Counted from the stretch's first letter, positions 38,716 through 48,197 are shown. The stretch is DNA of 64,000 bases from Methyloceanibacter superfactus (GCF_001723305.1 NZ_LPWF01000004.1:186001-250000); one strand, 5' to 3'. Program-made: numbers and translations. Notes: generated from the sequence alone by a model not told the origin.

Positions 38716-39483
38716 TGCGGGCTCACCGTATTCGCATCGCCGGCAGCCGGCACCGTCTGTTGTACCGCCTCCGGCGCTTGAGCGGGTTGCGGCGTGCCGT
38801 CGCCTTCCTTCGGCTTCTTGACGAGATGCACCGCCACCTTGCCGCGGAAGATCAGAATATGATCCTGCGACCGAAACGTCAGCGCGTTGGCCTTGACCGT
38901 GCCGTTGCTGAGATCGAAGGATACGGGCTGGTGCGAGCGCAGCGTCTGGGTGTCCATGTCGAGGCTGGCGTGCTTGAGCTCACCGGTGCGCCCGAGCTGG
39001 TGGCGACGGTGATGCGGTCCTGCATCACCAACCGCTCATACTTGCTGTTGAACACGCCGCGCACGGCCTGCATGCGCGACCAGCCGCCGGAGGCGTCGAA
39101 AGATTGGCCTGGATCGCGTGCAGCTTGATGATTTCGGGGTTCTTGATGTCCTGGTCGGCGTGATCGGCGCGGATCACGTATTTACCGTTCTTCTTGTCGG
39201 TGCCTTCGAGGGTCGGGTTGAGCATGCGCAGATTGCCGTCGACGATGTCCATGCCGTCGATGCTCGCCGTCACGTCGCCGACGGTGATGTTGAGCCGGGT
39301 GGAGACGAAATAGGCCACCAGGACGAGAAGGCCGAAAACCGGAAGGCTCTTCCGCAGGATCCGGACCATGCGGCTATGGCGGCCGGCGCTGACAAAGGCG
39401 CGCTCGCGCTCCTCGGGTGTCCGCACGCGATAGCGCGGTCCCGAGTTGAGGAGATTCGCGTCAACTACCATGTTTTCCGCCAA
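38712..39483 (-). CDS. lptC: LPS export protein LptC, two frameshifts
   Basis: The repaired protein is 257 residues. It has a cytoplasmic N-terminus, one membrane helix (KSLPVFGLLVLVAYFVS) and a periplasmic OstA-like domain (DGMDIVDGNLRMLNPTLEG). Bases are missing near 39101 (IQANL|FDASGGWSRMQAVRGVF) and near 38990 (SSG|RTGELKHASLDMDTQTLRS). A 30-residue Pro/Ala-rich tail ends the protein. LptC anchors LptA to LptBFG. Because it is required for LPS transport, the breaks look like sequence errors. Confidence 0.88.
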
Positions 39484-39603
39484 TTTTTGCGCGGGCCCCC
39501 CGGCTTTTCAGCCACCCGAACGTCACCTAGCCGCAGGACTTTGATCACATTGCGACCGCTTGGCCTCGATGCCAATGGCCAATAGCCGCGGCCCATGGCC
39601 AGT

Positions 39604-40239
39604 TCAGTGGGCGAAAGGATCGATCTCGGCCCAGCCTTCGAGGTCGAGTTCGGCCCGGGTGGGGAGAAACTCGAAGCAGGCGCGCGCCAGATGCTCGCGG
39701 CCCTCACGCCGCAGCATGGCGTCGAGCCGATCGCGCAGCGCATGTAAATATAGCACATCGCTGGCGGCATAGCTGAGCTGCTCTGGGCTGAGCTCGGCCG
39801 CCCCCCAATCGGAGGATTGCTGCTGTTTGGACAACTCGACCCCGAGCAGTTCGCGGCAGAGATCCTTGAGGCCGTGCCTGTCGGTATAAGTCCGGGCGAG
39901 CTTGGAGGCGATCTTGGTGCAGTAGACCGGGCCCGGCATGACGCCGAGGAAATGCTTGAGCACGGCCATGTCGAAGCGGCCGTAATGGAAGATCTTGAGC
40001 ACGCTGTCGTCGGCCAGCAGGCGCTTCAGCTCCGGCGCGTCGTAATCGCCGGAGATCTGCACCAGCGCGGCGGTGCCGTCGCCGTCGGACAGCTGCACGA
40101 GGCAGAGCCGGTCGCGATGCGGATTGAGCCCCAGCGTCTCGGTATCGATGGCGACCGTCTTGCCGGCGAAGCGGCCGGGAGGCAAATCGCCCTTATGCAG
40201 ATCGACGGTCGAAGGCTGGCTCAAGATATTGGCCGTCAT
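39604..40239 (-). CDS. rnd: RNase D-like 3'-5' exonuclease
   Basis: A 211-residue DEDDy exonuclease. Acidic residues are in AIDTETLGL (Exo I), FHYGRFDMAVL (Exo II) and LSYAASDVLYLHAL (Exo III, with Tyr). The HRDC domains of E. coli RNase D (375 residues) are missing; this short single-domain form is usual in alphaproteobacteria. A tRNA gene starts about 30 nt upstream of its ATG. Likely role: 3' trimming of stable RNAs. Confidence 0.9.
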   Translation of the reverse strand: MTANILSQPSTVDLHKGDLPPGRFAGKTVAIDTETLGLNPHRDRLCLVQLSDGDGTAALVQISGDYDAPELKRLLADDSVLKIFHYGRFDMAVLKHFLGVMPGPVYCTKIASKLARTYTDRHGLKDLCRELLGVELSKQQQSSDWGAAELSPEQLSYAASDVLYLHALRDRLDAMLRREGREHLARACFEFLPTRAELDLEGWAEIDPFAH

Positions 40240-40271
40240 CGCGGCCCCGCCAACTTGGGGCGAAGCGGGGT

Positions 40272-40358
40272 TGGTGCCCAGGAGAAGACTCGAACTTCCA
40301 CGCCCTTTCGGGCACTAGCACCTGAAGCTAGCGCGTCTACCAGTTCCGCCACCTGGGC
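40272..40358 (-). tRNA. tRNA-Leu (anticodon CAG)
   Basis: An 87-nt class II tRNA with encoded CCA. On the minus strand it begins GCCCAGGTGG; the acceptor GCCCAGG pairs with CCTGGGC near the 3' end. The anticodon arm CTAGC-TTCAGGT-GCTAG gives CAG, reading CUG. The long variable arm TGCCCGAAAGGGCG supports leucine. Confidence 0.96.
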
Positions 40359-40484
40359 TTGAGGCTGTTGAGGTACGATTGGCTGTTCTCGTTGTCAATT
40401 GCCCGCAGAAGCGCCTTCAAGGGGCGGCCCCCGTCGTGTAATGCTGCAAGTGCTCATAGCAGGGCCAGGTTAAGAGGCATCTAA

Positions 40485-41456
40485 GTGGCTGTTCAACTCA
40501 ACAATCAAGCACTGGTGACCATTTACGGAGGCTCGGGCTTCCTCGGGCGGCACGTGGTGCGCGCCATCGCGCGAACCGGCGCGCGGATGCGGATCGCGGT
40601 CCGGCGGCCAGAGCTCGCGGGCCATCTCCAGCCGCTCGGCAGCGTCGGCCAGATCAATCCCGTCCAGGCCAATGTGCGCTTTCCCGACTCGTTGATCGCC
40701 GCGGCCGAGGGCGCCGACGCGGTTATCAACCTCGTCGGCATCCTGTTTCCGACCGGCAAGCAGAGCTTCAAGTCCGTTCAGGACGAAGGCGCGCGTCATG
40801 TCGCCGAAGTGGCGAAGGCCAGTGGCGCGCGCAGCCTTGTGCATGTCTCGGCCATCGCGCCGACGCCGATTCGCCGTCCGTCTATGGGCGCAGCAAGGCG
40901 GCGGGCGAGGCGGCGGAGGCCGTGTTTCCCGAGGGCGGTCATCCTCCGCCCGTCGGTGGTGTTCGGGCCGGAGGACGATTTCTTCAACCGCTTTGCGGCA
41001 CTGGCGCGCCTGTCGCCGGTGCTGCCGCTCATCGGCGGCGGCCGGACCAAGTTCCAGCCGGTGTTCGTGGGCGACGTGGCGCGGTCCGTGGTGGCGGCGC
41101 TCACCGGGCTTGCGTCCGCCGACAAGCCCTACGAGCTCGGCGGGCCCGAGATCCTCACCATGCGCGACGTCATGGAGCGCGTGCTCGACTACTCCATGCG
41201 CGAGCGGCCGCTGATGCCGTGGCCCTTCTGGCTCGCCAAGCTGCAAGCCGCCTTCCTGCAATGGCTGCCCACCCCGCCGCTCACGGTCGACCAGGTGCGG
41301 CTGCTGCAAAGCGACAATGTGGTGAGCGATGCGGCGATCAAGGCCGGGCGCACGCTGCATGGCTTGGGGATCGAGCCGGTGCCGGTGGCATCCGTGGTGC
41401 CCGATTATCTCGAGCAGTTCCGGCCGCGCGGCCAGTTCTCCGTCTACAAGCCGTAA
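40485..41456 (+). CDS. NDUFA9-type NAD(P)-binding protein, two compensating frameshifts
   Basis: A 323-residue atypical short-chain dehydrogenase related to the complex I subunit NDUFA9. The Rossmann motif is VTIYGGSGFLGRHVVRAI. The stretch from 40857 to about 40934 is read in the wrong frame; corrected it gives ADADSPSVYGRSKAAGEAAEAVFPE, which contains the YGRSK (YxxxK) motif. One base is missing at the first point and one G is extra at the second. FxPVFVGDVARSVVAAL and the PWPF segment support the family. In alphaproteobacteria these proteins are usually annotated as complex I NDUFA9 subunit family; association with complex I here is unproven. Confidence 0.85.
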   Translation: MAVQLNNQALVTIYGGSGFLGRHVVRAIARTGARMRIAVRRPELAGHLQPLGSVGQINPVQANVRFPDSLIAAAEGADAVINLVGILFPTGKQSFKSVQDEGARHVAEVAKASGARSLVHVSAIAPTPIRRPSMGAARRRARRRRPCFPRAVILRPSVVFGPEDDFFNRFAALARLSPVLPLIGGGRTKFQPVFVGDVARSVVAALTGLASADKPYELGGPEILTMRDVMERVLDYSMRERPLMPWPFWLAKLQAAFLQWLPTPPLTVDQVRLLQSDNVVSDAAIKAGRTLHGLGIEPVPVASVVPDYLEQFRPRGQFSVYKP

Positions 41457-41471
41457 CGCGTTCGTCCGGTC

Positions 41472-42269
41472 CTAGGTGTAGATCATCACCAGCAGGAAGC
41501 CGCCGAGCACCATCCGGTAGAGCACGAAGGGCAGGAAGCTGATGCGCCGCACCAGCGCCATGAGGAAGGCGATGGCGGCGAGGCCGGCGAGGAAGGTCAG
41601 GGCGGCGCAATAGACCGCGTCCATGGTGATGGTATCGCCGCTCGCCAGCGCATCGCCGACGGTGAGCACGCCGGCGCCGGCGATGGCGGGAATTCCCAAC
41701 AGGAAGGAGAAGCGCGCCGAATCCGGTCGGGTGAAGCCCAAGAAACGCGCCGCCGTCATGGTGATGCCCGAGCGGCTCGTGCCCGGGATCAGCGCCAGCG
41801 CCTGGGCCACGCCGATGAGCAGCGCGCTTTTGAGGGTCATGTTGCCGATGGTGCGCTCCTGCGGCCCCACCGTGTCGGCCACGAGCATGAGCAGCCCGTA
41901 CAGAATCGTATTCCAAGCGACGATCGTGACGTTGCGCTCGAGATCGCCGATGCCGAATTTCTTGAGGAAGAGCCCGAAGGCGACCGCCGGAATCGTCGCC
42001 AGCACGATGTAGATGGCGAGGCGCCCGTCGTCGGTGACCTTGCCCTTGAACAGCTCCAGCCCGCCAACCGTGATGCGCCAGACATCCCGCCAGAAATAGA
42101 TGAGAATGGCGAGCAGGGTCCCCAGATGCACCATGACATCGACGAACTGGCCTTGGTCGGGCCAGTGCATGATATTGGGGATGAGAATCAGGTGACCTGA
42201 GGACGATATGGGCAGGAATTCCGTGATGCCCTGCACCACGGCAATCACGATGATCTGCTCTATCGTCAT
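41472..42269 (-). CDS. uppP: Undecaprenyl-diphosphatase
   Basis: UppP (BacA) dephosphorylates undecaprenyl diphosphate to recycle the lipid carrier of wall synthesis. The 265-residue protein has eight or so hydrophobic helices and both signature regions: QGITEFLPISSSGHLIL and IPGTSRSGITMTAARFLGF. The ATG at 42269 has GAGGGG close upstream; a longer frame to 42533 is discarded. It converges with the NDUFA9-type gene, 15 nt apart. Confidence 0.96.
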   Translation of the reverse strand: MTIEQIIVIAVVQGITEFLPISSSGHLILIPNIMHWPDQGQFVDVMVHLGTLLAILIYFWRDVWRITVGGLELFKGKVTDDGRLAIYIVLATIPAVAFGLFLKKFGIGDLERNVTIVAWNTILYGLLMLVADTVGPQERTIGNMTLKSALLIGVAQALALIPGTSRSGITMTAARFLGFTRPDSARFSFLLGIPAIAGAGVLTVGDALASGDTITMDAVYCAALTFLAGLAAIAFLMALVRRISFLPFVLYRMVLGGFLLVMIYT

Positions 42270-42369
42270 GGCCCCTCGTCGTGCGGCTTGTTCGGCGCGC
42301 GTGCAGGTTCTATACGAGGCTCTGGCCCCGCGCGATTCATTTTGGAACGAATAGCCGCCTAAGCCATCA

Positions 42370-43056
42370 ATGGCGAATCTCCTCCACCATCCTCTATGTG
42401 CCTTCTCGCGGTCAATTCGCCTGGCGCTCGCCGAGTGCGGCGTCGAGGCCGAGCTTGTGGAAGAACGGCCCTGGGAGTGGCGGCCGGAGTTCCTGGCGAT
42501 CAATCCCGCCGGCACGCTGCCCGTTCTGGTCACCGACGACTACGGATCGCTGGCGGGCACATACGCCATCTCCGAATATCTCGAAGACACCGTTGATGAG
42601 CGAGAAAAGCGCGGTTTTCAGCCATTTCCCGGGGATGCGGCGGCGCGCGCCGAGGTCCGGCGGCTGGTCGACTGGTTTCACCGCAAATTCCACGACGAGG
42701 TCACCGATTATCTGGTGGTGGAGAAGGTCTTCCGCCGTTTCGGGCCGCAAAGCACCTCGCCGAATATGGAGGCCATGCGCGCCGGGCACGACAATCTGCG
42801 CTATCATCTGACCTATATCGGCCATCTCACCGAGACGCGCAGCTGGCTGGCGGGCGACGCCATGAGCTTCGCCGACCTGGCCGCGGCCGCTCACCTCTCG
42901 GCCCTGGACTATCTCGCGGAGGTGCCGTGGGAAGAGTTCGAGCCGGCGAAGAATTGGTATGCGCTGTTGAAATCGAGGCCGTCCTTCAGGCCGCTCCTGC
43001 AGGACCGCGTTGCAGGCTTCACCCCTTCGGGGACTTATGCCGACCTTGATTTCTAA
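42370..43056 (+). CDS. Glutathione S-transferase family protein
   Basis: A 228-residue protein with an N-terminal thioredoxin-fold domain (LLHHPLCAFSRSIRLAL, AINPAGTLPVL with cis-Pro) and an all-helical C-terminal domain with SFADLAAAAHLSALDYL, the N-capping box. A Cys followed by FSR at the active site suggests a Cys-type GST. It precedes queG by 25 nt; both may share a transcript. The substrate is not deducible. Confidence 0.88.
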   Translation: MANLLHHPLCAFSRSIRLALAECGVEAELVEERPWEWRPEFLAINPAGTLPVLVTDDYGSLAGTYAISEYLEDTVDEREKRGFQPFPGDAAARAEVRRLVDWFHRKFHDEVTDYLVVEKVFRRFGPQSTSPNMEAMRAGHDNLRYHLTYIGHLTETRSWLAGDAMSFADLAAAAHLSALDYLAEVPWEEFEPAKNWYALLKSRPSFRPLLQDRVAGFTPSGTYADLDF

Positions 43057-43081
43057 CGCCGCGCGCCCCCGGGAGCTGGGC

Positions 43082-44200
43082 ATGGCGCAATCCCTGAAAT
43101 CGAAGATCGCCGATGCGGCCAAGGCGCTCGGCTTCGATGCGGTGCGCTTCACGGCGGCCGACGCCGCTCCGGATGCCGGCGCAAATCTCGACGCGTTTCT
43201 CGCCGAGGGACGCCACGGCGACATGGGCTGGCTCGCCGACACCGCCGACCGCCGCAAGACTCCCCGCGCGCTTTGGGCGGATGCCCGCAGCGTCATCCTG
43301 CTCGGACTCAACTATGGGCGCGGCGGCGATCCGCTGGCCATTCTCGACGAGCGCTCGCGCGGCGCCATCTCCATCTACGCGCAAGGCGCCGACTATCACG
43401 ACGCCATCAAGACCAAGCTCAAGAGTCTCGCCGTGCAGGTCCAGATGCTCGCCGGCGGCGAGGTCAAGGTCTTCGTCGACACAGCACCAGTGATGGAGAA
43501 GCCGCTCGCCGCCGAAGCCGGACTCGGGTGGCAAGGCAAGCACACCAATCTCGTGTCGCGCGAATTCGGGTCGTGGCTGTTTATCGGCTCGATTTTCACC
43601 AGCGTGGAGATCGCTCCGGATGAGGCGGAAGACGATCATTGCGGCGCGTGCCGGCGCTGTCTCGATATTTGTCCGACCGGCGCGCTCCCCTCGCCCCACC
43701 GCATGGATGCGCGCGCGTGCATCTCGTACCTCACCATCGAGCACAAAGGGCACATCGCGCCGCGTTATCGTGCGGCCATGGGCAACCGCATCTTCGGCTG
43801 CGACGACTGCCTCGCCGTGTGCCCGTGGAACAAGTTCGCGCAAGCTTCGCATGAGGCGAAGCTCGCGGTGCGCGCCGAAAGCGACAACCCGAAGCTCGCC
43901 GAATTGCTGACGCTCGACGATGCCGCCTTCCGCTTGCGGTTTCGCGGCACGCCGATCAAGCGCACGGGTCGCGACAGATTCGTGCGCAACGTGCTCATCG
44001 CCGCCGGCAATTCGCGTGACGTCGACCTCGTGCCGCTGGTGGAAGCGCGGCTCGACGATGACTCGCCGCTGGTGCGCGCCATGGCGGTGTGGGCCTTGGC
44101 GCGACTGGCGCCCGCCCGGCTGCAAGCGTTGCGATCCGCGTTCGCTGCTAACGAGACCGATCCGGCGGTGCGCGACGAATGGCTGGCGGTGGCCGCGTGA
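43082..44200 (+). CDS. queG: Epoxyqueuosine reductase
   Basis: QueG carries out the last step of queuosine synthesis in tRNA using cobalamin and two [4Fe-4S] clusters. The 372-residue protein has both clusters' motifs: CGACRRCLDICPTGAL and CDDCLAVCPWNKFA. Substrate region markers are YGRGGDPL and VDTAPVMEKPLAAEAGLGWQGKH. A C-terminal HEAT-like repeat follows (VEARLDDDSPLVRAMAVWALARL). The ATG at 43082 has GGGAG seven nt before it; an earlier ATG at 43037 would overlap the GST end and lacks a site. The next gene starts inside its stop codon. Confidence 0.96.
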   Translation: MAQSLKSKIADAAKALGFDAVRFTAADAAPDAGANLDAFLAEGRHGDMGWLADTADRRKTPRALWADARSVILLGLNYGRGGDPLAILDERSRGAISIYAQGADYHDAIKTKLKSLAVQVQMLAGGEVKVFVDTAPVMEKPLAAEAGLGWQGKHTNLVSREFGSWLFIGSIFTSVEIAPDEAEDDHCGACRRCLDICPTGALPSPHRMDARACISYLTIEHKGHIAPRYRAAMGNRIFGCDDCLAVCPWNKFAQASHEAKLAVRAESDNPKLAELLTLDDAAFRLRFRGTPIKRTGRDRFVRNVLIAAGNSRDVDLVPLVEARLDDDSPLVRAMAVWALARLAPARLQALRSAFAANETDPAVRDEWLAVAA

Positions 44201-45066
44201 GCCGGTTGTTCGCCTTCGGCCTCGGCTTCTCGGCGCAAGTCCTGGGCGCGCGCTTAGCGGACCGCGGCTGGGAGGTCGCCGGCACGGCACGCGACGCCGA
44301 CAAGATCGCGCAGCTCCGAGAGCATGGCTACGCGGCGACGCGGTTTGCCGGCGACCGGGACAATGCGGATCTGCCGCCGCTCCTGGCCGGCACCACCCAT
44401 CTGCTCCACTCGATTCCCCCGGGGCCGGACGGCGACCCGGTGCTGAATGCGTATCGCGAGGAGATAGCCAAACTCGGGAGTTTGGAGTGGATCGGCTACC
44501 TGTCCACGGTCGGCGTCTATGGCGACCAGCAGGGCCGCTGGGTGGACGAGGGCACGCCGCCCAAGCCGAACAGCGCGCGCACCGAAGCGCGTGTCGTGGC
44601 CGAGCAAGCCTGGATCGATTTCGGCAAGGAGATTGGCGTGCCGGTGCAGGTATTTCGTCTCGCGGGGATTTACGGTCCGGGGCGCAGCGTGTTCGACAAG
44701 CTCGCGGCCGGAACGGCGCGGCGGATCAACAAGGACGGCCAGGTGTTCAGCCGCATCCATGTGGACGATATCGCGACGGTACTCGAAGCCTCAATGGCGC
44801 GCTCGCGCGCGGGCGCGATCTACAATGTCGCCGACGACGAGCCGGCCGCGCCGGGCGATGTGGTCGCGCATGCGGCGGCGTTGATCGGGGTTGAGCCGCC
44901 GCCGGAAGTCGCCTTCAAGGACGCCGACATGACGCCCATGGCGCGCAGCTTCTATGAAGGCAGCCGCCGCATCGGCAATGCGCTGATCAAGTCGGAGCTC
45001 GGCGTGACGCTGCGCTACCCGACCTATCGCGAGGGACTCGCTTCGCTTATGCCGCGGGATCGGTAA
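44197..45066 (+). CDS. SDR-family NAD-dependent epimerase-like protein
   Basis: A 289-residue extended SDR. The nucleotide-binding site is degenerate, FAFGLGFSAQVLGARLADRG in place of GxxGxxG; the body has YLSTVGVYGDQQGRWVDE and RLAGIYGPGRSVFDKL. The usual YxxxK is weak: the YGD segment lacks a clear Lys four residues on. This is the YeeZ-like group. The GTG start at 44197 overlaps the queG stop (GTGA), indicating coupled translation. Its 3' end overlaps the convergent hydrolase by 20 nt. Function unknown. Confidence 0.82.
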   Translation: MSRLFAFGLGFSAQVLGARLADRGWEVAGTARDADKIAQLREHGYAATRFAGDRDNADLPPLLAGTTHLLHSIPPGPDGDPVLNAYREEIAKLGSLEWIGYLSTVGVYGDQQGRWVDEGTPPKPNSARTEARVVAEQAWIDFGKEIGVPVQVFRLAGIYGPGRSVFDKLAAGTARRINKDGQVFSRIHVDDIATVLEASMARSRAGAIYNVADDEPAAPGDVVAHAAALIGVEPPPEVAFKDADMTPMARSFYEGSRRIGNALIKSELGVTLRYPTYREGLASLMPRDR

Positions 45067-45844
45067 CGGCCAGGCTCGCGACCGTTGCTTCGAGGCGGCG
45101 CAGTTGGTCGGGTTGTGACAGGCGGTGATCGCCGTCCTTCACGAGCGTCAGCTCGACATCGTCGCCCGCCACTAGATCGACAAGTGCCAGCGCATGCTGC
45201 CAGGGCACGTCCGTGTCGCGCATGCCTTGTAGGATGCGCAAGGGCGCGCCGATCTCGATGCCGCCGTCTACCAAGAGATGGTTGCGGCCTTCCTCGATCA
45301 GAATCTTGGTCAGCGGATACGGATCGTCATAGTTCGACGGCGCGTAGAAGACGCCCTCGGTCTCGACGATGGCCCGCGTCTTCGCCGACATTTTCTCCCA
45401 CATGAGCTTTTCCGTCATGTCCCAGGCGGGTGCGATGAGCACGAGACCGGCAAGCGGCGTATGGCCTTCCTTGGCGAGGGCGCGCGCCAGCAGAAGCGCG
45501 ATCCAGCCACCCATGGAGGAGCCGACAACGATCACGCGGCGGCCTTCGAGAAGGCGGAGCATGGCGGCCGACTCCTCGAGCCAGTCGCCGATGGAGGCTT
45601 CGAGGAGATTTCCCGGCGACAGGCCGTGGCCCGAATAGTCGAAGCGGAGCATGGCGTGCCCCTGGTCGGCCGCCCAGGCGGCAAGGGTTTCAGCCTTGGT
45701 GCTCGCCATGTCGGAGAGGAAGCCGGAGAGCCACAAAATCGCCAGGCCGGAGCCGTCCGCGCCCGGATCGCTCCAGCGATAGGCCAGACGGCGGCGTTTA
45801 GGCCCTTGGCCAATCTCGATGAATTGTGGTTCCTGAGTGTCCAT
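45047..45844 (-). CDS. Alpha/beta hydrolase
   Basis: A 265-residue cytosolic hydrolase. The nucleophile elbow is VGSSMGGW (Ser), an early oxyanion segment is LSGFLSDMASTKAE, and the C-terminal His is in DGDHRLSQPDQ; an Asp lies before it in QGMRDTDVPW. This is the serine aminopeptidase/acyl-protein-thioesterase-like group (palmitoyl-thioesterase ABHD10 type). The ATG at 45844 is supported by homologous starts of this sort. It diverges from the glycosyltransferase. Confidence 0.87.
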   Translation of the reverse strand: MDTQEPQFIEIGQGPKRRRLAYRWSDPGADGSGLAILWLSGFLSDMASTKAETLAAWAADQGHAMLRFDYSGHGLSPGNLLEASIGDWLEESAAMLRLLEGRRVIVVGSSMGGWIALLLARALAKEGHTPLAGLVLIAPAWDMTEKLMWEKMSAKTRAIVETEGVFYAPSNYDDPYPLTKILIEEGRNHLLVDGGIEIGAPLRILQGMRDTDVPWQHALALVDLVAGDDVELTLVKDGDHRLSQPDQLRRLEATVASLAVTDPAA

Positions 45845-45892
45845 TCGAATTAGCGCTAGCGCGAAACGGGTTTTTCGCCAAAGACGAGGGTA

Positions 45893-47119
45893 ATGGCAGA
45901 GGTGACCATAATGCAGGTCGTGCCGCGGCTGGAGACCGGGGGCAGCGAGCAATCGACCATCGAGATAGCCGAAGCGCTCATCCGCGCCGGCGCGAACGCT
46001 CTCGTTGCCACCGAAGGGGGGCGCTTGGCAAGCGCGGTCACGCGCGCCGGCGGCGAGATCATCGACCTGCCCATGGCGAGCAAGAATCCCATCACCATGC
46101 TCGCCAATGCGCGACGGCTGGCGAAACTCGTGAGGACGCGCAACATCGCGCTGCTGCATGCGCGCAGCCGGGCGCCGGCATGGAGCGCGTTGATGGCGGC
46201 GCGGATGACCAACCGTCCGCTGGTGACGACCTATCACGGGACCTACGGCAAGCCGGGTCCGGTGAAGGCGGTCTATAACGGCGTCATGGGACGTGGCGAC
46301 CGCGTCATCGCCAATTCCAATTACACGGCGAATCTTGTGGCCTCGCGCCAGCACGTGGCGCGCGACCGCATTCGCGTCATCTATCGCGGGATCGACGGGG
46401 CGATCTTCGATCCGTTCGTGGTGCCGCCGGGACCGGTAGCGCGGCTACGTGAGAGCTGGGGCGTGGAGCCGGACCAGAAAGTGGTGCTCCACGGCGCGCG
46501 GCTTTCCAGCATCAAGGGACAGCGGCAGACCATCGAGGCGATCCACCGGCTGGACCGCGAGGGCGCGTTCGAAGGCGGCGTGGCCGTCTTCGTCGGCGAG
46601 GGGCTACGGGAAGGCTACCGCCGGGAGCTCGCCGACCTGATCGCCAGCTATGGGCTCGAGGACAAAGCCCGGCTGGCCGGTCATTGCGGTGACATGCCGG
46701 TGGCCTTCCTCGCCGCCCATACGGCGCTGGTGCCGTCGCTGGTGGCGGAGACCTTCGGCCGGACCAGCATCGAGGCGCAGGCATGGGCTGCCCGGTCATC
46801 GTCTCCGATATCGGCGCGCTGCCCGAGACCATCGTGTCGCCGGCGGACGACCCGGCCGGCTTCACGGGCTATTTGGTGCCGCCGGGCGATGTGGCCGCGC
46901 TGGCGGAGTCGATCAGGACGGCTCTGGCGCTGACGCCGGCGGAGCGTGAGGCGATCGGGGCGCGGGCGCGGGCGCGGGTCGGCGCGAATTTCGATCTGAC
47001 TCAAATGCCAGTCGAAGACGCTCGCCGTCTATGACGAGTTGCTTGGGACGGACCTTGCGCGGCTCTTCGAGCACCCGCCCCTCTACGAGCCGGCCGAGGC
47101 CACGGGGGACCGCACCTGA
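45893..47119 (+). CDS. GT4-family glycosyltransferase, two frameshifts
   Basis: The repaired protein is 408 residues. The N-terminal Rossmann half starts MQVVPRLETGGSEQSTIEIA; the donor half has IRVIYRGID, VVLHGARLSSIKGQ and SLVAETFGRTSIEAQAMGCPVIVSDIG, which includes the EX7E motif. One base is missing near 46782 and one seems extra near 47009; the true end reads QSKTLAVYDELLGTDLARLFE and stops at 47117-47119. GT4 enzymes of this type usually add sugars to LPS or surface polysaccharide. No other glycan genes are adjacent, so the target is open. Confidence 0.87.
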
Positions 47120-47247
47120 TGCAGTGAGCGCCGCCGCCTTGCACGGCGTGGCTTGTCAGGCCTATTTGCCATCCTGTAGAACCTTTGGACTTGGTAACAG
47201 TTGTCAAAGCGCCCCGTGCCTCGCCGCGGCGAGGGCGCCCGTTCAAT

Positions 47248-47264
47248 AGAGGAGAACGAACATC
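47248..47264 (+). promoter_or_regulatory. infC ribosome-binding site with AUC start codon
   Basis: AGAGGAG (47248-47254) is followed by a 7-nt spacer and then ATC (47262-47264), in frame with infC. The first ATG (47277) lies 22 nt beyond the Shine-Dalgarno, too far for normal use. The ATC frame adds IVRRP, which matches the RRP start of alphaproteobacterial IF-3. Confidence 0.65.
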
Positions 47265-47798
47265 GTAAGACGGCCCATGAAGCTCACCCCCAACCGGGGA
47301 GGCCCCCGTGTCAACGAGGGCATCGACACTCCAAAAATCCAGCTTATTGACGCCACTGGCGAGAATGTCGGCGTGGTCGAGATCGAAGACGCGCGCGCCC
47401 GCGCCGTGGAAGCCGGGCTCGACCTGGTCGAGATCTCACCCAACTCCGAGCCGCCGGTCTGCAAGATCCTGGATTACGGCAAGTATAAATATCAGGCGCA
47501 GAAGAAGGCTGCCGAGGCGCGCAAGAAGCAGCGCACCGTCGAGATCAAAGAGATCAAGATGCGGCCAAATATCGATACGCACGATTACGACGTGAAGATG
47601 CGCTCGATGAACCGTTTCTTCGAGGAAGGCGACAAGGTGAAGGTGACGCTCCGCTTCCGCGGCCGCGAAATGGCCCATCAGGAGCTCGGCACCCAACTGC
47701 TGAACAAGGTGAAGCAGGACACCACGGAAATCGCCAAGGTCGAGTCGGAGCCGCGCCTGGAAGGCCGCCAGATGGTCATGGTGCTCGCCCCGCGCTAG
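47262..47798 (+). CDS. infC: Translation initiation factor IF-3
   Basis: IF-3 binds the 30S subunit, prevents 50S joining and proofreads start codons. The 178-residue protein has the N-domain [20 protein letters not shown] and [19 protein letters not shown] linker, then the C-domain [18 protein letters not shown] and [17 protein letters not shown] place the start at the AUC of 47262, because a Shine-Dalgarno lies at the right distance and the first ATG does not have one. E. coli infC uses AUU in the same way for autorepression by its own product. If that is wrong the protein starts at the ATG of 47277. Confidence 0.93.
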   Translation: MVRRPMKLTPNRGGPRVNEGIDTPKIQLIDATGENVGVVEIEDARARAVEAGLDLVEISPNSEPPVCKILDYGKYKYQAQKKAAEARKKQRTVEIKEIKMRPNIDTHDYDVKMRSMNRFFEEGDKVKVTLRFRGREMAHQELGTQLLNKVKQDTTEIAKVESEPRLEGRQMVMVLAPR

Positions 47799-47810
47799 AC
47801 GTTCAGCCGC

Positions 47811-47883
47811 TTGCAATTGGGGACTATTCCCCTCTATAAGCGCGTTCCAAGGAGCCGCCCGGCAGGGCATGCCGTGGCGGCTC
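47811..47883 (+). promoter_or_regulatory. Putative rpmI-rplT promoter and leader hairpin
   Basis: TTGCAA (47811-47816) and TATAAG (47835-47840) lie 18 nt apart and fit a sigma-70 promoter. The leader holds a long hairpin: GAGCCGCC (47852-47859) pairs exactly with GGCGGCTC (47876-47883), with an inner stem CGGCA/TGCCG. No T run follows, so it is not a simple terminator. An L20-type autogenous control element is one possibility. Confidence 0.45.
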
Positions 47884-47957
47884 GCATGCTTTCCAGCATC
47901 AAGTTCAAGAATGCCGGGTGGGCCTCGCCTGCCACGGCCAAAAGTTAAGGAAGCCAA

Positions 47958-48161
47958 ATGCCCAAGCTCAAGTCAAAGAGCGGTGCCAAGAAGCGATTCA
48001 AGATCACGGCTACCGGCAAGGTGAAATGCGCCCAGGCCGGCAAACGTCACGGCATGATCAAGCGGACGACGAAATTCATCCGCGATGCCCGGGGAATGAT
48101 GGTCCTCGCCGACGAAGACGCCAAGACCGTGAAGAAGAACTTCCTCCCCTACGGCCGCTAG
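47958..48161 (+). CDS. rpmI: 50S ribosomal protein L35
   Basis: A 67-residue basic protein, [23 protein letters not shown], the normal L35 sequence and length. AAGGAAG precedes the ATG. It stands 160 nt after infC with its own putative promoter and leader hairpin, and 36 nt before rplT. Confidence 0.97.
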   Translation: MPKLKSKSGAKKRFKITATGKVKCAQAGKRHGMIKRTTKFIRDARGMMVLADEDAKTVKKNFLPYGR

Positions 48162-48197
48162 GCCCAGGGCGAGACCTCACAACGAAGGAGCACCGCA

